A DNA stretch of 64,000 nucleotides from Typha latifolia (taxonomy: Eukaryota > Streptophyta > Magnoliopsida > Poales > Typhaceae), in the NCBI GenBank assembly GCA_019914945.1, contig CM034104.1:4280501-4344500 (forward strand), given 5' to 3'. Positions 25,701 through 36,456 of the stretch are shown piece by piece (position 1 is the first letter of the stretch; every line of letters begins with the position of its first letter). The translations under genes were made by a program, and so were the position numbers. The notes under the pieces are model-generated. The model had not been told where the DNA came from. It worked only from the letters and a program-made list of their open reading frames with translations, and searched no databases.

Positions 25701-26737
25701 TTTGGGAAATTAGTTTGGTTTAAAACTCTCTATATATAACTTTTTATGTTTCTTATCATTTTTGAAAATAGAAATTCTTGTTGCTATTGAATAATTATGC
25801 TTTATTCTTGGAGAAAAAAGATTTTTGTTATGGTTTTGTTGGTAAGATTGCCTTGTAAGAATATATTGCAGTCAACTGAGTAATAGGATAACATTTTAAA
25901 GAGAAACGACCAAGAAAACCACTAGTCCACTATTGACTTCACATGTTTGATTTGTAGTCTTGAATGAGATGAATATAACAATAATTAATCGCATTGGATC
26001 TGTTAGTTTTTAAATACTCTTAGAACTCTAAATATTACATTTTTCCTGTGTTATAGATTTATGAAATCCATGCAGATTCTCAGACTAGGAACCACCAAAT
26101 GGCTGAGCAAAATGACATTCAATCACCATCCAAAACCGTTCAGAAGGCGAACGGAGTTCATGAAGACCAGACACAAAAGGGTTTCAAGGCTGCAATTGTG
26201 TATGAGCATGGTGCAGATGTGGAGGCACTGATGCCCAAGTTACGCCATGCTGACTACTACACAGAACCTCGAATCCAGGAGCTGGCTGCTAAAGAACGAG
26301 CTGAACCAGGCTTCTGTCGTCATGTAAAAGATTTTGTGGTCGGCAGGCATGGCTATGGGAGCATCAAATTCTTCGGTGAAACTGATGTGAGGACACTTGA
26401 CCTTGAGTCTATTGTCCAGTTCAACACCCGTGAGGTGATTGTATACAAGGATGAAAGCAAGAAGCCTCCAGTTGGACAGGGGCTCAACAAGCCTGCAGAG
26501 GTAACACTTCTTAATATTAAGTGCATGAACAAGAAGACAGGCCAGCAGTACACAGAAGGACCTAGAATTGAGAAATACAAGGAAATGCTGACAAAGAAAG
26601 CTGAGGAGCAGGGCGCTGAATTCGTATCTTATGACCCAGTGAAGGAAGAATGGAAGTTCAAGGTCAAGCACTTCAGCAGCTATGAGTTCGGCGAAGGAGA
26701 CACCATTATCTTAGAGAGCTCCCCTTTAAGTTGTTGA
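7797..26737 (+). CDS. NUP98: Nuclear pore complex protein Nup98 (FG nucleoporin, autoproteolytic)
   Basis: Proposed coding exons: 7797-7815, 8418-8699, 11368-11961, 12228-12455, 12835-13469, 13628-13712, 13794-13854, 14273-14411, 14531-14647, 14768-14945, one 32-nt microexon (20368-20399 or a duplicate), and 26084-26737. They total 3024 nt, in frame throughout, giving 1007 residues, close to plant Nup98 size. Residues 1-680 are rich in FG and GLFG-like repeats such as PAFG, the barrier that binds transport receptors. A GLEBS-like segment (residues about 349-374, with [10 protein letters not shown]) would bind RAE1/Gle2. The autoproteolytic domain (about 815-1007) contains [16 protein letters not shown] and [16 protein letters not shown], and ends with the HF|S cleavage site at residues 986-988, then a 20-residue tail. 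Intron 10 carries a 2.33-kb triplication. An alternative acceptor at 26076 would keep the frame if the microexon were skipped. Confidence 0.9.
8700..11367 (+). other. Nup98 intron 2
   Basis: This 2.7-kb intron is AT-rich and has no recognisable coding sequence or transposon. Its 3' two-thirds (from about 9290) are retained in copy B from about 32400, so it predates the duplication. Donor GTTAGTAA at 8700, acceptor TTTGCAG ending at 11367. Confidence 0.7.
11525..11660 (+). repeat. In-frame 24-bp coding minisatellite in Nup98 exon 3
   Basis: A 24-bp unit encoding [12 protein letters not shown] octapeptides is repeated about five times head to tail. Adjacent units differ only at third positions. 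In copy B the array (34355-34470) has fewer units and an extra C in a run of C's that shifts the frame. Such arrays are expected to gain and lose units by slippage or unequal exchange. Confidence 0.85.
14422..14715 (+). repeat. 294-bp stretch identical to copy B (gene-conversion candidate, copy A side)
   Basis: Base-by-base comparison with 37833-38126 finds no difference, across the end of intron 8, all of exon 9 and the start of intron 9. The adjoining exon 8 differs at about ten of 139 positions, and exon 10 at a similar rate plus an indel. Confidence 0.85.
14946..18724 (+). other. 5' part of Nup98 intron 10
   Basis: Non-coding. It contains single-copy sequence amplified in copy B (15220-15375), a GTGCC/GGCAC-rich patch (16270-16370), a partial tandem repeat (16880-17240), and after 17640 sequence absent from copy B. 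The latter includes CT-rich sequence (17800-17900), a GA-rich stretch (18110-18560) and a three-fold repeat of GGGAGGGAGAGGGTAGGGAG (about 18127-18200). Confidence 0.6.
16880..17240 (+). repeat. Two-copy tandem repeat, about 182 bp
   Basis: The phrase beginning TGTTGAGGC.TGTTTCTTTG occurs at about 16886 and 17068, each followed by the same 'ATGGATCATC...ACCAGGTTG' and 'GATTGAGCTTTCTGTTG' landmarks. Copy B has three copies (starting near 43010, 43198 and 43406). Minus-strand open frames across both arrays have no recognisable domain. Confidence 0.7.
18725..18739. repeat. Short telomere-like repeat at an amplification breakpoint
   Basis: AAACCCTAAACCCTA is two units of the plant telomere repeat (CCCTAAA). 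It ends at the CTAG where the first 2.33-kb tandem unit begins. The later unit junctions have CTCTCTCTAG instead, so the telomere-like part is outside the amplified unit. Confidence 0.6.
18737..21068 (+). repeat. 2.33-kb tandem unit 1 in Nup98
   Basis: First of three head-to-tail units, about 2332 bp. It starts at CTAGTGTTTG and ends in TTTAAAACTCTCT. It contains a (CT)n microsatellite near 18798-18818, a (TA)n run near 20585-20604 and the microexon at 20368-20399. The few differences from units 2 and 3 are mostly length changes in simple runs. Confidence 0.95.
20368..20399 (+). other. Proposed Nup98 microexon, copy 1 (32 nt)
   Basis: Bounded by acceptor TTGAATAG and donor GTAAGT. Joined to exon 10 (phase 1) it encodes [11 protein letters not shown] and ends in phase 0, which fits the acceptor at 26083/26084 (TCTCAG|ACT). 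The phase fit on both sides is the main support; there is no transcript evidence. Confidence 0.6.
21069..23398 (+). repeat. 2.33-kb tandem unit 2 in Nup98
   Basis: Second unit, about 2330 bp, nearly identical to unit 1. Differences seen include a shorter CT run and one extra A in an A-run near 22090 (AAAAAAGATG). It contains microexon copy 2. Confidence 0.95.
22698..22729 (+). other. Proposed Nup98 microexon, copy 2 (32 nt)
   Basis: Identical in sequence and splice signals to the copy at 20368-20399. Confidence 0.6.
23399..25730 (+). repeat. 2.33-kb tandem unit 3 in Nup98
   Basis: Third unit, ending at TTTAAAACTCTC, after which the sequence becomes unique (TATATATAAC). Differences from the others include a longer T-run near 23765, a missing T near 24266 (ATTCTACGAG), and extra T's near 25270. 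It contains microexon copy 3. Confidence 0.95.
25029..25060 (+). other. Proposed Nup98 microexon, copy 3 (32 nt)
   Basis: Identical in sequence and splice signals to the other two copies. If all three were spliced in order, the third would begin with an in-frame TAA. Confidence 0.6.
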
Positions 26738-27134
26738 TTTTAGATGCTTGAACCAAGTGACTTAAGGCTTTCTTGTTATATCTTGTAGCTACTTTCTGCC
26801 TTTTTTTTGCCCTTTAACGGGGTGAGTGTTGTATGGTTTCTGTATAGACCTTTTTTTTTTGCCTCTGTGAGAGCTTGCTGTACTGTGGGGCAATTGCTTC
26901 TGCTCTTGTTTTTTTTTTTTTTTTTTTTTCCTTTCATCTCTTGTTCTTAGGTCCCCTGAAAATTGAAGTGAGGAAATGCCCCATAGTGAGTTTTGTTTTC
27001 AGCGACTTTCCATGTTTTCCTATCCTATTAGAATGTCATGAATGTGTAGCATCAATTCTCATTTTTGAACTCACTATTTGTGAAATGCCCGCCTTAACTA
27101 TTTTGCCCAACAAATAAATAAAGCTGATAATGAT
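26738..27134 (+). other. Nup98 3'UTR and probable polyadenylation region
   Basis: T-rich sequence after the stop codon with long T runs (26851-26860, 26909-26930). An AATAAA-type signal occurs at about 27114-27121. Similarity to the region upstream of Nup98 begins just after, so the gene appears to end here. Confidence 0.5.
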
Positions 27135-29420
27135 TATGCTTATCTCTTCATAATTTGTATCACTCCATTGTCTTCACTTATAGTTTCTTCCTTCTGTTGT
27201 TGCTATTATTTTATTAGGTAAATAGCAGATTTTATAGAAGCACTTAAGATTACCCAAGCTCAAGACCTTGACATATGACTCACCACCATTGGAGACATCG
27301 AAAATAACCACTTGTCATAGATTTTCAGCAACAATATTTCAGATGCAAATATGAAAAAATATTGTAATACAGATATTTTCAGGATCCTGGTATTTATTTT
27401 AGAGTTGGAAATGAAGAGTTTCTTCTATACTCTTGGCAATACAAGCAATGTTTGATTCTATTTCCTGTGTCGTTAAAATACAGAAGCCACAATCAAGATG
27501 ACATATTGAGTTATTGACAAATCTGCAGAAACCATGACTGTAACTTTATGGGAGGACAATAATTCAGTTTTGTCTCCACCCTTCAATCTTCTATCTCTAC
27601 CATCTCCTCTCTTTGGCGTACAGGAGTTCGGAGGTTATATACATTATTTATGAGGTAGGGAAAATGAACCGGATGGAAGTTCAAATATATAGCAAAGAGG
27701 AATAGAATATGTTCGATAGATAATAAGAAAATTTGCATATGGCACCGTGACTTTTAATAAAATTATAATTTACATCTTATATTTTTACTATTTATAAATC
27801 GATTCTTATAATTTAGTAAATATATATAAAAAAATACTTTACTATTAGATATGTTAATTAAGCTTTTGGATTAAGTTAATTATATTAAAAAGATTACAAA
27901 AATACTCCTAATCAAAATTATACTTATCCAATCTATACTAACTCAACCCAACCCAATTAAATCTAACTAAACTAAACCTAACATATATTAAGAGCATTTT
28001 AGTAAATACAAATAAAATATATCTAATTAACAGAATATTTTTATGGTGTTAGTTCATATCTAACTCATGATATTTTTTCTGTATATATTTATTAAATTAT
28101 AGGGCTCGATTTATAAATAGTAAAAATATAGAATGTAAATCACATTTTTGTTAAAAGAAAAATGTGTTATATGTAAAATTTTCAAAATTCATTTTACTAA
28201 AAAAATAAAGAAAGAAACAAAAAGAAGAGATATATTCAAATACTGATGGCATAAATACAAAATCAGTACGTTTTGAAGGATATATATATATATAATATCA
28301 AATTTAGAGGGAACATACAGAAATAAATATGAGATTTTTGAAGGGCATGTATGTAAAATAATTTGGACCCATCTGATACTCAACTACACCAGACCAAGAT
28401 TTCACCAAAGGAAGATAGATAGGGTTTTGGACATCGTTCGTGTAGACACACATGAAACGTCACACTCCATCCGAACCTCTGATCCACGGATTCACGGTGT
28501 ATGAGTCGGCTATATACCTCCCTCTTCGCCTAATTCAAATCCAAGGACCAAAAAGTTTTCCTTTTTTTTTTTCGCACTAAAATAAAGAAGTGAGGAGAAA
28601 TAATTCCCTCTCCCTCCTCGATTGCCCTAAAATCTCCCAGTAGATTCCCCTAACCTGCCTTCCAGTTTCTTGATCGGATCCGCTTAGTCTGGTGTTTCGG
28701 TACGGGATTTGTACTTTTTTTTTTTTTTCCTTTCTCCCGTTGGTTTTAAGCTAACTTAGGCTTCCTACATAGATTAAAGAGGCAGCGCAATCTCTTCTCC
28801 TTTCCGGTTATAAGTGCCAAAGGTTGCGGAAGGAAGCCATCTCGCTGTTACTGTGGAAGCCTCAAACCCTAGCTGATTTCGTGATCGAAGATAACCCGAG
28901 TAGCCATGTTCGGTTTGATCAATCGTAGTTCTCTCTTTTGGTGTTTCTTTGTGAAATCGTGGATGAATTCTATTAACTTTGCCCTTTTTTTTGTCCTTCC
29001 TCCATGATTCTTAAGTGCTTCGCTTGTTTTTCTTCGATATAGGGTTTATCTACGCTCATATCCGTTTTCTTTTAATGTGAGTTGGGTTTGGATACTGGAT
29101 CTTTGGGTTGCTGTTTGAGGTTTTGATGGCACTGGTATGATCTGGTGTTGCTTTTGTGATTGATCAGTAGAAGTTAGCAGTGTCGTCACTCCTTAGTATG
29201 CTTCTTCTCGTGATTTCATTAATCTTTTAATTTATCTATGAGAATTCAGGTTAGTTTTTGGTGTGTCAGGCTTTATTCAAAGTATATGTTTTCTTTTAAT
29301 GAGGCTTCCTTGTCCTGGTTTTCTATTTTAGGAGCATAGATTTAGGTGGCTATTAATGTTGTTATGCTCTCTGCATTTCTGGTTCACCTTCAGTGCCAAA
29401 AGTGCAATTTTTGCTGCTGG

Positions 29421-31971
29421 TTTGAAACACCAAAATCTCTAAATACACGTGTATATCACGTGGTTAAATTATAAGTTCCACATGCCACAACAAGTCTTCA
29501 AGACACACATCCAAAATACAACTCTAAAGTCTAAAATACAACGCCAATCATAACACTCTCGCAGGGGCTCAATACAACTAATAGACATAGACATAACTGA
29601 AATAAAGACAGCTACTCCTCGCTACCCGCACTTGCTTTCCCTAGCTCTAAAATGATGCCACCAAGGGGTGGTAAGTACACAGCCCAGCAAGTAAAATCCA
29701 TACAATCTATAACAATGAAATCACATGTGTATATTCAATGCATGTCTATAGTTGTTAGCAATAACAATACGCTTATTTACATGACTTACCATGAGTTACT
29801 AAATCAATGTAATCAATAAAGACTACACGTCACTATCCTAGAATATGTCAACTCCTAATCATATCAGGATAAGTCCACACATGTATAAAGCTTGATACAA
29901 TTTTTTATTTATACAAATCTCAATCATAGTGTTTACATGTTATGCTTAGAAATAAAAGTGTAGTTTGGTCATTTCATGCTCATCAAGGCATTAATCATAT
30001 TTTTATCATAGCTCACTGAGCCATTCACCACACAGTGTAGATATTCTTAAGAAAATTATCCATCACATAATCATCCATCATCTCATACATCGAAGAGGGA
30101 TATATACACATCTAGCGGTAATGCCACCCAAACATATATGACGACACTGTATGTGACCGATTGTCTGTGGCTATCAGACTAAGGACCCCTGTCGTGGGCC
30201 CATATCTCACACTCTCTAAATCATCACCGTCCTTAGCGAGATAATCGAGAGCCCTCGGCTCATTAATGGACGCCCTAACCCTGCATCATCGGGTACCGCT
30301 AGAGATATATCTCCGCCTCACAATCATGTTTTCTTATAATTATAATCTAGTTTTGACTATGCAGTATAATTATCTAAATGCCACACAGGCTCCCAACATC
30401 AAATGTAGGCCGTTAATAATATAATCATATATGATACAATCTACCCTTAACCTCGAGTTGAGTGAGTAGGGGCACTGCCTAGTTAGAACCCGACTACTAA
30501 TGATAGGTAGAAGTGGTGTAGTGTCTGTGAGTGTATAAGTCATGTCATAGTCATCACGATCGTTACATTCTATATTCACAATAAATATTTATGCAAGAGT
30601 TTGTCATACAGGATACATGTAGAGCATCGTTACATTAATACATATTGCTAACATTAACATTCTCATAATATCATGATGAGTAAACTATCAATAACTACAC
30701 ATGCTAAGATATATCATGGTACACTAGATGCATGTGTTAATACTAATATTTCCTATAGTGTCATGGAAGGTATAATAGCTGTAACTACATTATTCTAGAC
30801 TTGTATAAACTCTACTCGCTTGGGGGTTTCCACAGTATTCTAGTTTTTCTTAGTTAGCCGGCTCTTCCGGAATCCCAAAATCCTTCTCATGCAGTGTCGA
30901 TCCTATTAATTCACGTAAGAAAAGCCATATGTAAGGTTAGCGAATTAATAGAATTAATTACCTTAGAAAATTTAGGTTTAGACATATACATAAGTCAAGG
31001 GTTCCCTAGGGCGAGTTTTATGTCATCCTAAAATTCACACTATTTAGATGATAATAAATTGTCTTTCGGGGAGTTGTTAGATTAATTAATTAGGTAGAAT
31101 AGAGAAATGGGGCTATAGGTTGGAAATGACCCCAAATGGGCTAGGCTGGGGTGTTGGGTTGGGCCTAAGCCCAACCCAATAGGCAAGGGAGGCCTTGGTG
31201 GGCTGCTGCACGGCTGTAGTCCAACCGCAACCCACCAAAGGTTTGGATTGGTAGGCTGTGGTGCGTAGCCCACCAAGATTGGGTTGGTGGGCTGCGGTGT
31301 GCAGCCCACCAAAGTTGGGCTTAGTGGGCTGCAGTCTAAACTGCAACCCACTAAGGGGATGGGTGGGGGTTAAACAAACCCCCGCCCTCCCACACCATCT
31401 CTTTTCGAGGGAAGGAGATAGAGGAGGGAGCGAGAAGGGCCCGACGCTGCCGGTGGCCCACGCCGCCGATAGCCTACCTTTGATGTCGGCGGCCCACGGC
31501 CCTCACCCGAGGCGGGTGGTTGGTCGGAGGGAAGGGAAGGGAAAAGAGAGGAGGAAATCAAGGAGAGGGAGAGACGCGGCCACCATTGAGGTCGACGACG
31601 CTGATGGCGTAGCCACGCAGCCGAGAGGGGTAAGGCATAGCGAAAGAAAGAAAAACAACAAAAGAAAAAGAAAATTTACCGAGGGATCGCGTGGTTGGCT
31701 TTGTCGGCCGTCGGCTCCAGGGCTTCGTCTCCGGCGTCAGCAACCCGAGAGAGAGAAGAGAGAGAGAGAGATGGCGGGCTGGAGAAGAAATAAGGGGAGG
31801 TGGGAATGGTTGCGTGCACGACAAGAGAAGAGGAAGAAGAAGAAGAAGAAGAAGAAGAAGAAGAAGAAGAAGAAGAAGAAGAAGAAGAAGAAGAAGAGGA
31901 CGGGTCGGACGGGGTGGCAGGGGTGCTGGGACGCATGCATGCGCTTGGCGCGTCCGCGGGTCCCTCCCGCA
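29421..31971 (-). mobile_element. LTR-like insertion in copy B intron 1
   Basis: Comparison with copy A (8294-8300, CTGGCTACAA) shows 2551 extra bases here. Read on the minus strand the insert begins TGCGGGAGGG and ends GGTGTTTCA, so it has the TG...CA ends of an LTR. It carries no gag or pol sequence, so it would be a solo LTR. No target-site duplication is visible (TGGTT left, TACAA right), which leaves the class uncertain. The GC-rich part (31130-31720) has several repeats of GCCCACCAA and its complement. Confidence 0.5.
31832..31897 (+). repeat. (GAA)n microsatellite
   Basis: More than 20 GAA units in tandem within the LTR-like insertion. It creates long open frames of poly-E, poly-R or poly-K on one strand and poly-S or poly-F on the other, none of which is a gene. 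Confidence 0.95.
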
Positions 31972-32121
31972 TACAATACCTTGATTTACATTTTTGGGTG
32001 TAAATGTAGAATTTAGTTTTAGACAATTAGATTATCAGTGCTACATTAGTATCTCATGTTATCTTCTAATAACTGGAGTTTGCAATGCAGCATTTGGGCA
32101 GTCTTCTAGTAGCCCTTTTGG

Positions 32122-32395
32122 AGCTACTTATGTTGAATGGGTCCACATTTGAGGTGGAAAGTGGGCTAAGTTTAGTTTTTAGGATTTAGTGGACTATTAA
32201 AAAAATTATATATACTATTTTAGTATATGGTATATATCATATATAATTATTTATTATTTTATATATATTAAAAATACTAGACCGTCTGCCTTCCGCCTAG
32301 GCGCTAGGCGGTGGGGTGACTGTCCGCCACCTGCGACTGTCTCTTAATACGTTGCTATTTTAAAAAATAATCAAATAACGGTGTGTATCTTTGAT
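32122..32395. repeat. Foreign segment replacing most of Nup98 exon 2 in copy B
   Basis: After AGCCCTTTTGG the match to copy A stops, and it resumes near 32400 at the equivalent of about 9285. The roughly 270-bp replacement is AT-rich and includes a GC-rich palindromic motif (CGCCTAGGCGCTAGGCGG at about 32296) of a type seen in dispersed plant transposon remnants. About 840 bp of the copy A sequence is missing. Confidence 0.6.
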
Positions 32396-34299
32396 TTGTT
32401 ATCTTTGATTTGTTATCTTAGATCTGCTTTTTGTGACAATGATTAATTGAAGGGATGGGTCTTTCATATGAGGAGCTGAGGCAAATATTCAATCAAATGA
32501 TATTAGTGATGCCAAATGAATAATTTCCTTGAGGGATATATGTTGTAAGCATCTAAAAAGTTAAATTTTAATTGTGTAAAAGAAGGCATATCCGATATAA
32601 TTGTAACCATAGGTACAATTCTAATTTGAAATGCATACATTTGTCTCGTACACTTTGGGGATGGTGACAAGAGATATATTTACTTTTCAAAGGGGTTAAA
32701 ATTTGGGATACACTTGTGGTCCCTTTATGTTTGAGAATAAAGATGAAGTAAAGTTGAAGGTAGTATTATTGAGCAAATAGCAGCTCTGAAATGCTTCTTT
32801 AGTGATATACTCAACCTTTATGTAGAGACCTATACTCCAGTCAAATATTTATTTTTTATTGCTCTTTACTTTTATATCATTCCAATGGATGGTTTTGTAG
32901 TCAAACAAGCATTCAGTTGGCCATTTGGTTCAAAGAAGGTACTTGACAGTTGACATGCTAAGCAAAATCAAAGTCCAAAATTTGGGCCTTTCTTTATCGT
33001 CTGTTCTAGTTTCTAGGTTTCTTCTGTTGGAAAAATATGAAAATGTCACTAAAATTAGCTGAAAGAATAACTAAGAAAACATAATTTCACATTATTCAGA
33101 TCAAGTCTAGTGTTTGCATTTCTTTTGTTTTGTTGGTCTTGGTATGAAATTTACTAAATAGATATATGACATATAAAAAATCAGTGAAATATGGGATTAG
33201 GGCTGCTTATTTCACCAAATTTAGATGCCATGCGATCATTCGAGTTAAATTTTCTATTAGACATGAATTAACATTAATATCATGTTCATAAAATAGTGTA
33301 AACATTCTAATTCTTGGGGGATTTGAATGTAAACTTGTAACCTGTCAGGAACTTTATTAGTGCCTGAGCAATTTGGTTATAAACTTTATTTTTACTCGAT
33401 GTCTCATTTCTAGGTCCAATGTTTTTATGTGTGTGTTAAGCCCAAAGGAAGGAGGAAACAATAGGAACAATGCATGGATTATTTCCTATTATCTTTTGAC
33501 AGATGATCTAATATAGAGCTTAGCGGAGAAGGTTTCTTGTAGTCAACCAAATTTATGGGCAGGTTAGGCTGTCATGTAATTGATAAGCCGTAATCATTCT
33601 ACCCATTTTACCCATTTTTATATATTACTGAGTTTAGGGAGAAAAGTGGTTGCACATAATGGACTGATTCTTTCGATAGTTGGATGTGCTTGTTGTCATT
33701 CTACTAACAGAAATCTTAGTCTTAACTGGAACACCTATCTTTCTGATCAGTCATTACTCATTATGATGATTAAACTGGAGAAATTTTTGTATGTTTAAGC
33801 TATAAAGCTAAATAAGCAGTTTTTCTAGCTTTACTGCACTATTAATCATGGTAAGGTTAGGGGGCAGTTTTGAATGCTCCTTGATCATTTCTCAAACTAG
33901 GAGTGCTTTGGTAATCATATATATAAACAGAGAAGTATTGCTGCCATTGTAAAGGAGGAACAAGTATTTCTAGGTTGCATTAACTATAATGTGTATAGTC
34001 AAGATGAATCTCGTTAGATACTGTTATCTAACATTGCCTTGATGCTCATGAATGATACAAGTATGTCATATCTAGAAGTAGTTTGCTTAATAGTTCACTG
34101 CTTTATTGACAGGTATTTGGTTATATTACAATTTTGTGTTTTTGACTTATGCCAGATATTTCAGTACATCACCTAGAATTTTTTGCAGGATCATCTTTAT
34201 TTGGCCAGAAGCCAGCCTTTGGAGGCTTCAGATAATCATCTAGCCAATCAAGTCTGTTTGGGAGCACATTTCAGCAAACACAACCAGCATTTGGAAGCA

Positions 34300-36456
34300 A
34301 TGTCTTTGGTTACACAACTCCTTTTGGTGCACCAAGTCAACCTGCATTTGGTTCTCCAAGTACCCCTGCTTTTGGTGCGACGAGTACCCCCAGCCTTTGG
34401 TGCGACGAGTACCCCAGCCTTTGGTGCTACAAGTACCACAGCCTTCGGTGCTACAAGTACCCCAGCATTTAGGTCCACATCAACTTCGTTATTTGGTAAT
34501 ACTGGAACGGCATTTGGTGCTTCAAGTACCCCAGGATTTGGTTCAACAGTGACACCAGCCTTTGGTGGTTCAAGCACTTCTATTTTTGGATCTCCAAGCA
34601 CTCCTGCATTTGGCACAATTACTACACCAGCATATGGAGCTTCAAGTGTTCCTGCATTTGGTGCATCAAGTAGTCCATCTTTCAGTTTTGGCTCCGCATT
34701 ATCTTTTGGACAATCAAACCTGCTCAGAATCCTCCAAAGATGCGCCAGCATGACCCAACTCAAAGAAATCCATGCCCAAGTCATCGTCCATGGCTACCAA
34801 CACCACCATTCTCTCTCCTCCAAGCTCCTCTCTTTCTGCGCCACCTCCTCCTCCGGCGACCTCTCCCACGCCCTCCTTCTCTTCTCCCATGCCCTCCTCT
34901 CCCCTCTCGCCCATCACTACAACACCCTCATCCGTGCCTCCTCCCCTCTCAACTCCCTCTGCTTCTACAATGCCATGATGTCTCGCTCTACTAGTGTCCG
35001 ACCCGATGCCATCACTTTCTCCTCCGTCCTCAAAGCCTGCGAGCTCGCCAAGGCGAAACCCAAGTGCAAGGAGGCTCATGGGACCATTCTGCGAGTTGGG
35101 TTTTGTTCCAATGTTGTAGTCTGCACCAATTTGATCCGGTCTTATGTGGCAGTTGGCTACATGGACGATGCGAGGAGGGTGTTCGACGAAATGCCGTGGA
35201 GAGACTTAGTGTGCTGGAATGCGATGATATCTTGTTATTGCCGTGCGGGCTTGCATGATGAGGCATTGAATGTTTATAAGAAGATGAGGAAGGCAGATGT
35301 TGGTCTTGATGAATTCACTGCCGTAGGGCTGCTCTCGTCATGCGCTCATGTTGGGGCATTGGATTTTGGTGTCTGGGTTCATGGGTTTGCAGAGGAAAAT
35401 GGATTCTTGGATAGAAATTTGTTTGTGGGCAATGCGCTTATAGATATGTATGCCAAATGTGGTAGCTTGGATGAGGCTCATCGGGTTTTTGATCGGATGC
35501 AGTGCCGTGATGTCTTCACTTGGAATTCGATGATCATTGGATTGGGAATTCATGGTCGTGGCAATGAAGCAATCACATTCTTCCAAAGGATGTTGATGGC
35601 TGGGGTCCGGCCAAACTCTGTTTCGTTCCTTGGATTATTAATGGGATGCAGCCACCAAGGCCTGGTTGATGATGGTCTCAAGTACTTTGAATTAATGAGC
35701 TACCAATTCAATGTCAAACCAGATGTTAAGCATTACGGTTGTATTGTGGACGTATGTGGCCGTGCAGGCAAGCTAGAGAAGGCGCTCGAGTTTGCCAGGA
35801 GTTCACCTTGTAGTAATTATGATCCGGTCCTATGGCGCACATTGCTTAGTGCTAGCAAGATCCATAAAAATGTAGAGATGGGTGAGATTGCTTTCAGACA
35901 TCTTGTAAATATGTCAGCTTATAATGCTGGAGATTGTGCTCTTCTAGCAGATATCTATGGCAATGCAGGGGATACTGATGGTGTCTCTAAGATGCGAAAA
36001 ATGGTTAAGAATGAGGGAATTAAGACCACTCCTGGTTGGAGCTCGATTCAGATTCATGGTGAGGTGAGGAAATTTGTAGTTGGTGACTGTTCACATCATG
36101 ATACCTCAAAAATTTATAAGAAGGTGAAGGAGATGATCAGCCGAGCAGCTTCAGTGGGTCATTTGGAAGAGAATTTAAAGTTATTGAGAAAAGAAAATGG
36201 ACCTGCGCGATGGTTGGAGGATGTTTCAGAGAATGGGGGAGACTATCATAGTGAGTTATTAGCTATTGCTTATGGATTGGCTAATACTCCGGATGGAACT
36301 AATCTGCGGATTGTGAAGAATTTGAGGGTGTGTAAGGATTGCCATTTGCTGACAAAAATTTTGTCAAAAGCTTATGGTCGGGAAATCACTGTAAGGGATC
36401 GTGTACGCTTTCATCATTTCAAGGATGGATCCTGTTCTTGTAAGGACTACTGGTGA
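34300..36456 (+). CDS. PLS-DYW pentatricopeptide repeat protein fused behind Nup98 FG sequence
   Basis: The open frame runs from 34183; its first ATG is 34300, giving 718 residues. Residues 1-31 are out-of-frame Nup98 exon 3, residues 32-138 in-frame FG repeats (PAFGATST), and residues 139-718 a near-complete PPR protein. It has PLS repeats ([33 protein letters not shown]), an E region with [12 protein letters not shown], and a DYW domain with HSE, CKDC, HHF and CSC zinc-site residues, ending KDYW. The content and about 580-residue length resemble Arabidopsis At3g56550. DYW proteins edit C to U in organelle RNA. The native N-terminus appears lost at 34716. Translation could start instead at Met 34750, but neither product shows an obvious organelle-targeting presequence. 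The PPR part has no stop or frameshift, so it may still be used or be recent. Confidence 0.8.
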   Translation: MSLVTQLLLVHQVNLHLVLQVPLLLVRRVPPAFGATSTPAFGATSTTAFGATSTPAFRSTSTSLFGNTGTAFGASSTPGFGSTVTPAFGGSSTSIFGSPSTPAFGTITTPAYGASSVPAFGASSSPSFSFGSALSFGQSNLLRILQRCASMTQLKEIHAQVIVHGYQHHHSLSSKLLSFCATSSSGDLSHALLLFSHALLSPLAHHYNTLIRASSPLNSLCFYNAMMSRSTSVRPDAITFSSVLKACELAKAKPKCKEAHGTILRVGFCSNVVVCTNLIRSYVAVGYMDDARRVFDEMPWRDLVCWNAMISCYCRAGLHDEALNVYKKMRKADVGLDEFTAVGLLSSCAHVGALDFGVWVHGFAEENGFLDRNLFVGNALIDMYAKCGSLDEAHRVFDRMQCRDVFTWNSMIIGLGIHGRGNEAITFFQRMLMAGVRPNSVSFLGLLMGCSHQGLVDDGLKYFELMSYQFNVKPDVKHYGCIVDVCGRAGKLEKALEFARSSPCSNYDPVLWRTLLSASKIHKNVEMGEIAFRHLVNMSAYNAGDCALLADIYGNAGDTDGVSKMRKMVKNEGIKTTPGWSSIQIHGEVRKFVVGDCSHHDTSKIYKKVKEMISRAASVGHLEENLKLLRKENGPARWLEDVSENGGDYHSELLAIAYGLANTPDGTNLRIVKNLRVCKDCHLLTKILSKAYGREITVRDRVRFHHFKDGSCSCKDYW

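Noticed and set aside
26240..26671. 143-codon antisense frame over the Nup98 autoproteolytic domain
   Set aside because: The sense strand clearly encodes a conserved domain; the antisense frame resembles nothing.
31258..32026. Open frames up to 252 codons on both strands, rich in K, E, R, S or F
   Set aside because: They depend on the (GAA)n microsatellite and GC-rich transposon sequence and have no domain.
34183..34299. Start of the PPR fusion frame upstream of 34300
   Set aside because: The frame is open but contains no ATG; it would need a non-AUG start, so the first ATG at 34300 (or 34750) was preferred.
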